Below, in pieces: positions 58,181 through 64,000 of a DNA stretch of 64,000 bases. The stretch is from assembly GCA_949296355.1 (NCBI GenBank), contig CASFPS010000006.1:34926-98925 (forward strand), in the 5' to 3' direction. Source of the stretch: an uncultured bacterium (GTDB lineage Bacteria; Cyanobacteriota; Vampirovibrionia; Gastranaerophilales; Gastranaerophilaceae). The position numbers and the translations under genes were made by a program. Below the pieces are notes generated by a model. That model saw only the letters and a program-made list of their open reading frames with translations. It had not been told where the DNA came from and searched no databases. Position 1 is the first letter of the stretch. The number at the start of each line of letters is the position of its first letter.

Positions 58181-58891
58181 TTAATTACTCTTACCCGCTC
58201 TATACCCGCAATACGCGTAAATAAACGGAAGCGCGCGCTCAAGATGGAGCTTTCCTACAAACGGGAATTTTGCAAGGACAAGTACGCCAACGGCATCATC
58301 AATATTCACCAGACAGTCAAGCAGTGTAAGTTTTCTATCCGGAACTTTATCGTGCGGGTCGCAAATTACATTAGAAACTGATGCAGCGCCGTACATTCCG
58401 ATAATTAACCCGCCAATCATTGCAAGAATTTTTCCGGGAATGTTATTATAATTTTTGCTTGATTCACACAATTTTAATGCTCCGCCTACAACCCACGCAG
58501 GAGTCGAAGCATTCATAAATTGAAAAACGCCTTCTTTTATTTTATTCTTATTAGTTTCTTTATCCTCGCCTATCATACCTGCTGCAACGCCGCCTGCAAC
58601 TGAGGTTGCGGACATAACAACCATTTCCGTAAGTCCGTAGTGGAGATTGAAAGGATTTTTTACCCTTTGTTTTTTCATCATATAAACCATTGGCAAAATA
58701 CATCCGGCAACCGCTCCAACTCCGGCTTTAATGCGGTCTTTTGCAGTAACTTCGTGAACATACGTTTTGTTACGTTTGGAAATAAAAGTATCAACAACAG
58801 AAGAACTCTTCGCGACATAGCGCTCGCTAAATTCGGGATAGCTATCTATACGTTCCAGTGTAGGGTAGTTTGAGTTAATACTGTTTATCAT
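58181..58891 (-). CDS. Hypothetical membrane protein (236 aa)
   Basis: From the ATG at 58891 (TAGGAATG upstream). N-terminal soluble segment (MINSINSNYP...), then three or four hydrophobic, Gly/Ala-rich segments (AGVGAVAGCILPMVYMM; VVMSATSVAGGVAAGMI; ILAMIGGLIIGMYGAASV). Family not recognised. Divergent from the 127-aa membrane protein gene, which has a similar type of hydrophobic segment. Confidence 0.7.
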   Translation of the reverse strand: MINSINSNYPTLERIDSYPEFSERYVAKSSSVVDTFISKRNKTYVHEVTAKDRIKAGVGAVAGCILPMVYMMKKQRVKNPFNLHYGLTEMVVMSATSVAGGVAAGMIGEDKETNKNKIKEGVFQFMNASTPAWVVGGALKLCESSKNYNNIPGKILAMIGGLIIGMYGAASVSNVICDPHDKVPDRKLTLLDCLVNIDDAVGVLVLAKFPFVGKLHLERALPFIYAYCGYRAGKSN

Positions 58892-59019
58892 ATACACATT
58901 CCTACACGGATTATAACTTAATTGGATAATCTTCGCAAGGTTAAGATTTGTAAATTTATTTTTAAAATCAGGCAATCTTAAACCTTTACTGTTTTTACAT
59001 TAGTAAAGGAGTGTTGTGT

Positions 59020-59403
59020 ATGGGCATTGATGTAAAAGTTTTGAATAAACTTGATAAAAATAATGTTGTTATAGAGGTTGATTCTGACAAGAATCGTAAA
59101 CCGAAGTTTTACAAGGTTCCTGAAAATAATGCAGACACTTTTGTAAGTGAATATAAAAAGAATGATAAAAAAACATCAATCGTTGCAAATACAGCCTTTG
59201 TATCTGCCGTCTTTGCCGGGGTAATGCTGGCAAGCCTTGCAACAAAAAAACTCAAAAACACGGTTTTAAAATGGATAATAGGAACGGCAGGCGGTATTGC
59301 CGGCGCTATTCTTTCAATATTCGGAACAAGTGAGTATATTGATAAAAGTAAAAACAAATTATTAAAAGAGCAAAATGCTCAGGAAATTAATTATAACGCA
59401 TAA
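59020..59403 (+). CDS. Small hypothetical membrane protein (127 aa)
   Basis: ATG at 59020 with AAAGGAG at good spacing. Soluble N-terminal 55 residues rich in Lys/Asp/Asn, then two hydrophobic segments (VANTAFVSAVFAGVMLASLA; WIIGTAGGIAGAILSIFG) and a charged tail. Family not recognised. Confidence 0.65.
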   Translation: MGIDVKVLNKLDKNNVVIEVDSDKNRKPKFYKVPENNADTFVSEYKKNDKKTSIVANTAFVSAVFAGVMLASLATKKLKNTVLKWIIGTAGGIAGAILSIFGTSEYIDKSKNKLLKEQNAQEINYNA

Positions 59404-59483
59404 TAGTCTGCAAAGAGTAAAAAGATAAGAAGCAAATATATTTATTTATCACATTTACTCCCTTTTACCCCTTCATTTTCCTC

Positions 59484-60395
59484 CTAACCCTGTACGCCCT
59501 GGGCTCCGGATACAATTTCTACAAGTTCCTGAGTAATTGCAGCCTGACGGGCTTTGTTATAATCAATAGTCAGAGTATTAATCATTTCCTCGGCGTTATT
59601 AGAAGCTGCTGACATCGCTGTCATTCTGGCGGCAAGTTCACTTGCGTTAGCTTCAAGAAGCGCCTGATAAATAGAATTTGAAATATACATAGGAACAAGC
59701 TGCTGTAAAACCGCATGGACAGATGGTTCAAATTCCATAACCGCATCCAGCTCATGAGCCTCTGCTTTTTCAACCTTAACCGGAAGTATTTCCCAGGATT
59801 GTACGCTGTATGACATCATATTGTTAAAACGGGTTGTTATAATATCAATTCTGTCAATATTACCTGATACAAAGTCTTCTGCAATATCTTCCGCTATAAT
59901 ATTAGCGCCTGTTGCAGTCGGATTATTAGCAATACTTATATAACCCTGTTTAAGTTCAAAGTCCCCTGTTCTATGTTTAAACGCTGAAACTGCCTTTTGT
60001 CCTACAGGGTAAATAACTGTATGTATTCCCATTTCAGCATTTTCCTTTATTCTTTTTAGAGCCGCTTTAACGATATTTGCATTATAAGCTCCTGCCAAAC
60101 CCTTATTTGAAGTTATAACAAGCAGCCCTTCCGATTTAATCTCTCTTTCTTTTAATAACTCAGGATAATTATCAAGAGCACGCGGAACTTTTAAGCCCAC
60201 AATCGAATATTCTCCGGCAGCAGTCAGCATTTTTCTGAACATTGACATTAATTCTTCCGCAAACGGTCTTGCTGCTTTAACAGTTGATTCAGCTTTCTTG
60301 ACCTTTGCTGCCGCAACCATTTTCATTGCCTTTGTTATCTTTTTTGTATTTTGAACACTGGAGATTCTGCTTTTTATATCTTTTAAATTTGGCAT
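59484..60395 (-). CDS. atpG: ATP synthase gamma subunit
   Basis: Central stalk of F1. 303 aa. PNLKDIKSRISSVQNTKKITKAMKMVAA start, SNKGLAGAYN, and C-terminal helix ending the coiled coil (RQAAITQELVEIVSGA). Last gene of the operon: beta and epsilon genes do not follow. Confidence 0.97.
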   Translation of the reverse strand: MPNLKDIKSRISSVQNTKKITKAMKMVAAAKVKKAESTVKAARPFAEELMSMFRKMLTAAGEYSIVGLKVPRALDNYPELLKEREIKSEGLLVITSNKGLAGAYNANIVKAALKRIKENAEMGIHTVIYPVGQKAVSAFKHRTGDFELKQGYISIANNPTATGANIIAEDIAEDFVSGNIDRIDIITTRFNNMMSYSVQSWEILPVKVEKAEAHELDAVMEFEPSVHAVLQQLVPMYISNSIYQALLEANASELAARMTAMSAASNNAEEMINTLTIDYNKARQAAITQELVEIVSGAQGVQG

Positions 60396-60406
60396 TACCT
60401 TAACCC

Positions 60407-60760
60407 TTATCTTAACTTCAAATCAAGCCCCTTTTTTATTAACAGCAATGCTAATAAAACAAGCAGGATTGATTCCAGAAACGGACACGGAATCATAAAG
60501 AACATAAATGATTTTACAAAAATGTACAGAAGCAGGAAAAATCCAAGAAGGAAGAACGCCAGTCTGTTGAATTTCCATGCACCTTCCGAGTTATCTTTGA
60601 AGTAATTTACGTACTCTACATCCGCTATATGTTTGCATTTTTCAGAGCCGCGGCAAATATAAAAGTTTTTATATTCTTCCGCACATTCCAGACATAAAGC
60701 TTTTCCGCATGATTTGCATACTGCAAAAGCATCTCTGTCATGATGGTTAAAACATTTCAT
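60407..60760 (-). CDS. B-box-like zinc-finger membrane protein inside the atp operon (117 aa)
   Basis: Residues 3-44 hold C3, H6, C15, C18, C23, C26, C36 and C42/H44 in the spacing of a cross-braced B-box-type zinc finger. Two hydrophobic helices follow (about 64-85 and 90-110). Its start lies 14 nt inside atpA and its stop 11 nt before atpG, so it is made from the atp transcript. It is not a known ATP synthase subunit. Possibly an assembly or membrane-anchoring factor; inference only. Confidence 0.8.
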   Translation of the reverse strand: MKCFNHHDRDAFAVCKSCGKALCLECAEEYKNFYICRGSEKCKHIADVEYVNYFKDNSEGAWKFNRLAFFLLGFFLLLYIFVKSFMFFMIPCPFLESILLVLLALLLIKKGLDLKLR

Positions 60761-62282
60761 ACCGGTTACTCCTTAAGTTTTTTCCGTAGGCTTCTAAATT
60801 CTCTTTCAAAGACGCAATGTCTTCATCAGACAATTTATCACCAGCATTCAATTTTGCGCTGAGTTCCGGCATATTAGCATCAAAGTATTCAAACCAGCCG
60901 GATTTATAATCATTGATTTTAGCGTTATCAATCTCGTCCAGATACCCTTCGTTTGCCGCAAAGAGGATTGTAACCTGCTGAGCAACGGTTAAAGGATTGT
61001 ATTGCGGCTGCTTAAGAACTTCTGTAAGTTTTTGTCCTCTCAAGAGTTGTTTCTTTGTTGCAGCATCCAAATCTGACGCGAATTGTGCAAATGCTTCCAA
61101 TTCTCTGAATTGAGCCAAATCCAGACGAAGTTTACCTGCAACCTGTTTAATACCTTTAGTCTGGGCAGCACCGCCTACACGGGAAACCGAAATACCGGCG
61201 TTAATTGCAGGTCTTACACCGGAGTTAAACAGGGCTGATTCAAGGAATATTTGACCGTCTGTAATTGAAATAACGTTTGTCGGAATGTACGCTGAAACGT
61301 CACCTGCCTGAGTTTCAATAATCGGCAACGCTGTAATACTTCCGCCGCCAAGCTCGTCATTAAGTTTTACGGCTCTTTCCAGCAATCTTGAGTGAAGATA
61401 GAATACATCACCCGGATAAGCTTCACGTCCCGGCGGTCTTTTAAGAAGCAAACTCATTGCACGATAAGCCTGAGCGTGTTTTGTCAAATCATCATATACA
61501 ATAAGAACATGTTTTCCCTGTTCCATAAATTCTTCTGCAATAGCTACACCCGCAAACGGAGCAATATACTGCAAAGGTGCCGGTTCGTTTGCTGTAGCTG
61601 AAACAATTATTGAATAATCCATTGCGCCGTGCTTTTCAAGAGTTTTTGCAAGCTGGGCAACTGTTGAAGCTTTTTGACCGACTGCAACGTAAATACAAAT
61701 TACATCACCGCCTTTCTGGTTAATAATTGTATCAATTGCAATTGCAGTCTTACCGGTTTGTCTGTCACCGATAATTAATTCTCTCTGTCCTCTTCCGATT
61801 GGAGTCAGTGCATCAATAGCAGTTAAACCTGTTTGAAGCGGTTGATGAACTGATTTTCTTGCAACAATACCCGGTGCAACTCTTTCTATAGGGCGGGTTT
61901 TGTCAGTAACAATTTCACCTTTTCCGTCAATAGGACGTCCGGTCGGGTTAACAATTCTGCCGATAAGAGCGTCGCCTACAGGAACAGAAGCAATTCTTCC
62001 GGTAGTTTTTACGGTCATACCTTCTTTGATGTGAGTATACTCACCTAAGATAACAACACCAACGTTGTCCTCTTCAAGGTTTAAAGTAATACCCAGAGTT
62101 CCTCTGCCGTCCTCAAACTCTACAAGTTCGTTGGACATTACATTTCTAAGACCGTAAATTCTTGCAATACCGTCGCCGACTTCCAGAACGCTGCCGATAT
62201 TTGAAATTTCAGCCTTCGCTTCATAATTGCGAATGTTCTCTTTTAATATTGAACTTATTTCATCAGGATTTATTACTGCCAT
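60747..62282 (-). CDS. atpA: ATP synthase alpha subunit
   Basis: 511 aa. Walker [20 protein letters not shown] region, [17 protein letters not shown] signature. Followed by the zinc-finger gene and atpG. Confidence 0.98.
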   Translation of the reverse strand: MAVINPDEISSILKENIRNYEAKAEISNIGSVLEVGDGIARIYGLRNVMSNELVEFEDGRGTLGITLNLEEDNVGVVILGEYTHIKEGMTVKTTGRIASVPVGDALIGRIVNPTGRPIDGKGEIVTDKTRPIERVAPGIVARKSVHQPLQTGLTAIDALTPIGRGQRELIIGDRQTGKTAIAIDTIINQKGGDVICIYVAVGQKASTVAQLAKTLEKHGAMDYSIIVSATANEPAPLQYIAPFAGVAIAEEFMEQGKHVLIVYDDLTKHAQAYRAMSLLLKRPPGREAYPGDVFYLHSRLLERAVKLNDELGGGSITALPIIETQAGDVSAYIPTNVISITDGQIFLESALFNSGVRPAINAGISVSRVGGAAQTKGIKQVAGKLRLDLAQFRELEAFAQFASDLDAATKKQLLRGQKLTEVLKQPQYNPLTVAQQVTILFAANEGYLDEIDNAKINDYKSGWFEYFDANMPELSAKLNAGDKLSDEDIASLKENLEAYGKNLRSNRYEMF

Positions 62283-62306
62283 ATTTTACCCTTTCTTTAT
62301 TAAGGT

Positions 62307-62873
62307 TCATCCCTTTATTATTTGTTTACCTAAATTCTCTAATCTATGTTTTATACTGTTATCTACAATTGTTTCATTTATATTAAAAATTAAACCGCCT
62401 ATAATATCGGAATCCACGTACCAGCTCGGTACAACATCTTTCTCCAGTTTTTGCGCAAGACGATTTCTTATTTCATTTTTCTTCTCTTCACTCAACTCAA
62501 TTGCAGAAGTTACGGAAACTCTCAAAATGTTTTTTAATTCTTCAAGCTCTTTTTGAAACTCGTCTGTAATAGCTTCCAGAAGCCCCAGTCTGCCTTTTGA
62601 ATTTAATACTGTAAGGAAATTAAATACCGTAGGTATAACTCTTGTCTTAAAAAGTTTTTCCAGTACAACCTGCTTTTCTTCTTCTGAAACCACAGGATTT
62701 ATAAGAGTCTCAGCCAATTCTTTTGAAGAAGCAATATTTTCATTAATATCTTTAAGGTTTGCAAGAATATCATCTTTAGATATTCCGCCATCCTCCTGAG
62801 CCAAATCCATTAACGCCTTAGCCCACCTTTTTGCTATTAATTCTGAACCTTTAAATTGTACGCTTGAAGTCAT
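62307..62873 (-). CDS. atpH: ATP synthase delta subunit
   Basis: 188 aa. Helical N-terminal domain and the conserved C-terminal VTSAIELSEEKKNEIRNRLAQKL...IIGGLIFNINETIVDNSIKHRLENL. Start codon overlaps the stop of the upstream b-subunit gene by 1 nt. Confidence 0.95.
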   Translation of the reverse strand: MTSSVQFKGSELIAKRWAKALMDLAQEDGGISKDDILANLKDINENIASSKELAETLINPVVSEEEKQVVLEKLFKTRVIPTVFNFLTVLNSKGRLGLLEAITDEFQKELEELKNILRVSVTSAIELSEEKKNEIRNRLAQKLEKDVVPSWYVDSDIIGGLIFNINETIVDNSIKHRLENLGKQIIKG

Positions 62874-63382
62874 TATACTGCCACCCCGTTTATTGCTTCA
62901 ACACTTTCATCAATTAACTTGTTGTGTAAATCCGGATTGTTTCGAAGCTCATTAATTATATGGTTTTTTGCAACCTCGATAGAAGCAATCGACGCTCTTC
63001 TTAAGATATCATTTTTCAAAAGTCCTGCGCGGGCTTCGACTGCTTTTTCCGTATTCTCTTTTATATTTCCGCACACAACGCCGGCGTCTGCAAGAATTTT
63101 ATCACCGACCATTTTTGCGTTTGTTTCAGCTTTTTTGATTATCGCATCAATTTCTTCTTCAATATGCGCAACGGATTCTTCTATTTTTTTCAATTCTTCT
63201 TCAGAATCAGATTTTGCCGTTTTTGAATTTTCAATATTATCAACAACAGAAACCCTCGCACCCTCTAATTTTCCGGACACATTAATTTTTTTGCATACCC
63301 AGATAATTACTCCGAGAAATATTGCAAAATTAAAAAGATTTGTTCTGCCTATAAAATTAAAAATTTCACCAATACTGCACAT
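62873..63382 (-). CDS. atpF: ATP synthase b subunit
   Basis: 169 aa. N-terminal membrane anchor (FNFAIFLGVIIWVC), then a long charged coiled coil. GAAGGTAG before the ATG. It differs from the b' subunit encoded just upstream. Confidence 0.9.
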   Translation of the reverse strand: MCSIGEIFNFIGRTNLFNFAIFLGVIIWVCKKINVSGKLEGARVSVVDNIENSKTAKSDSEEELKKIEESVAHIEEEIDAIIKKAETNAKMVGDKILADAGVVCGNIKENTEKAVEARAGLLKNDILRRASIASIEVAKNHIINELRNNPDLHNKLIDESVEAINGVAV

Positions 63383-63395
63383 TATCTACTACCTT

Positions 63396-63866
63396 CTATT
63401 GATAAAGAATCCTGTTTACTTCATCATTGTTGAAGCCCTGAATGTCGCTTCTATATCCGATAACTTTCTCGACAATATCATTCGCAAGCTCTGTCATTCT
63501 GCCTTTTAAACCCTCTTTTGTGTCATTTGAAACATTAACAAGGTTTTGATACGCCCGATTAAACTCCTCTCCGGCTTTTTCCTGCGCCTGTTTTACAATA
63601 TCATCTTTTTGGGATTTATACCCGTTAACAGATTCGGAATACTTATTTTTAGCATCAACTCTTGCACCCTGCAGTCTCTCCTCTTTTTTAGCGGAAATTT
63701 CCTCTGCCTTTTTATGATTATTCTCAGCTTCCGCTAAATTTCCGTCCACAAAAGCCTTTCTCTCTGAAACAATGCGCAGCATCGGCTCATAAAGAATCTT
63801 GTTCATCAAAAAGACAAATACTATAAAAGATACTATTGTTACTAAAAATGTCGCATTAAATTCCAT
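63396..63866 (-). CDS. atpF2: ATP synthase b' subunit
   Basis: 156 aa from the ATG at 63866 with AAAGGG upstream; nine in-frame upstream codons rejected. Membrane anchor FLVTIVSFIVFVFLMNKILYEPM then a coiled coil with the usual b-type RKAFVDGNLAEAE. Two different b subunits in tandem are characteristic of cyanobacteria-type and some other bacterial ATP synthases. Confidence 0.9.
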   Translation of the reverse strand: MEFNATFLVTIVSFIVFVFLMNKILYEPMLRIVSERKAFVDGNLAEAENNHKKAEEISAKKEERLQGARVDAKNKYSESVNGYKSQKDDIVKQAQEKAGEEFNRAYQNLVNVSNDTKEGLKGRMTELANDIVEKVIGYRSDIQGFNNDEVNRILYQ

Positions 63867-63882
63867 TTTTTTTACCCTTTGA

Positions 63883-64000
63883 GCGGGAGACATCCCGCTG
63901 CACTACTAATTTGTTTTGCGCTTACCGGTCTCCCTTTTGAACAAAATACCGACCGGTTTGTTTTGCCTCGATTTAACCTTCTGGACCGGAGACATCCCGC
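63883..64000 (-). promoter_or_regulatory. Hairpin-rich spacer upstream of the b' gene
   Basis: GCGGGAGACATCCCGC (63883-63898) is a 6-bp hairpin just before the b' ribosome binding site, and GGAGACATCCCGC recurs at 63988-64000. ACCGGTCTCCC and GACCGGT in between allow further folding. Such stem-loops between the c and b' genes may stabilise mRNA or set subunit ratios. The c-subunit gene would lie beyond the window edge. Confidence 0.4.

Noticed and set aside
62919..63509. 196-residue frame antisense to the ATP synthase b genes
   Set aside because: Ser/Phe/Ile-rich antisense of charged coiled-coil coding DNA; no ribosome binding site.

Overview
The window reads as a chromosomal segment of a low-GC, outer-membrane-bearing bacterium. 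My best placement is the non-photosynthetic sister lineage of Cyanobacteria (Vampirovibrionia/Melainabacteria, Gastranaerophilales-like). The evidence is: an ATP synthase operon with two different b subunits in the order b'-b-delta-alpha-gamma and no beta/epsilon genes after gamma (the cyanobacterial split); an MlaEFD lipid transport set (outer membrane); folate-dependent TrmFO; flagellar fliE-fliF; and many lineage-type hypothetical proteins. No rRNA, tRNA, CRISPR array, prophage or transposase gene was recognised. This placement is inference; no database was searched.

Layout. 0-5 kb: a small hypothetical gene, a protein made of nine tandem helix-turn-helix units, tuf, and two hypotheticals (one DUF3137). 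5-9 kb: DUF1858 - NfeD - SPFH cluster, two small hypotheticals, phosphoglucomutase/phosphomannomutase. 9.5-15.4 kb: folP, a sensor kinase, a GGDEF+HD-GYP protein, lysC. 15.6-21.1 kb: two giant convergent hypothetical genes, one a putative lipoprotein with an internal lipobox. 21.1-25.4 kb: trmFO carrying an in-frame palindromic insert, a repeat-packed intergenic region, and a CHASE2-GGDEF cyclase. 25.5-27.6 kb: fliE-fliF. 27.6-33.4 kb: NIF3-like, coaBC (with a roughly 72-codon insert), dCMP deaminase, comF, metG. 33.5-38 kb: AGCS symporter, uridine-kinase-like protein, and an EF-hand protein with the catalytic residues of protein-arginine deiminases. 38-42 kb: trmD-rimM-RNA-binding protein, rsmD-bioD-like, yjbQ. 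42.2-43.1 kb: a repeat island that has overwritten the start of an XRE gene. 43-51 kb: rqcP-like, purine nucleoside phosphorylase, tspO, mlaD/F/E, manC, ORF6N. 51-58 kb: mtaB, murA, rubrerythrin, rarA, rpsT, gatA. 58-64 kb: two small membrane proteins and the atp operon, which contains an extra zinc-finger membrane protein gene.

How it fits together. Most genes are housekeeping (translation fidelity, tRNA modification, cell wall, folate, CoA, ATP synthesis). Cyclic-di-GMP signalling appears twice. The CHASE2-GGDEF transcription unit and fliE-fliF face away from each other across an intergenic region holding two sigma-28-type promoter sequences (TAAA-N15-CCGATAA form) pointing outwards, which suggests that motility and c-di-GMP synthesis are co-regulated. 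Promoters are often of the extended -10 type (TGnTATAAT), and four genes look leaderless.

The non-coding space is unusually structured. At least six families of short repeats or palindromes recur between genes, one composite element has 29-bp perfect inverted ends, and related sequences sit in frame inside coaBC and trmFO. The strongest candidates for undescribed biology are the nine-unit HTH array protein, the EF-hand/arginine-deiminase-like enzyme, the internal-lipobox giant protein, the zinc-finger protein inside the atp operon, and the repeat elements that enter coding sequence.
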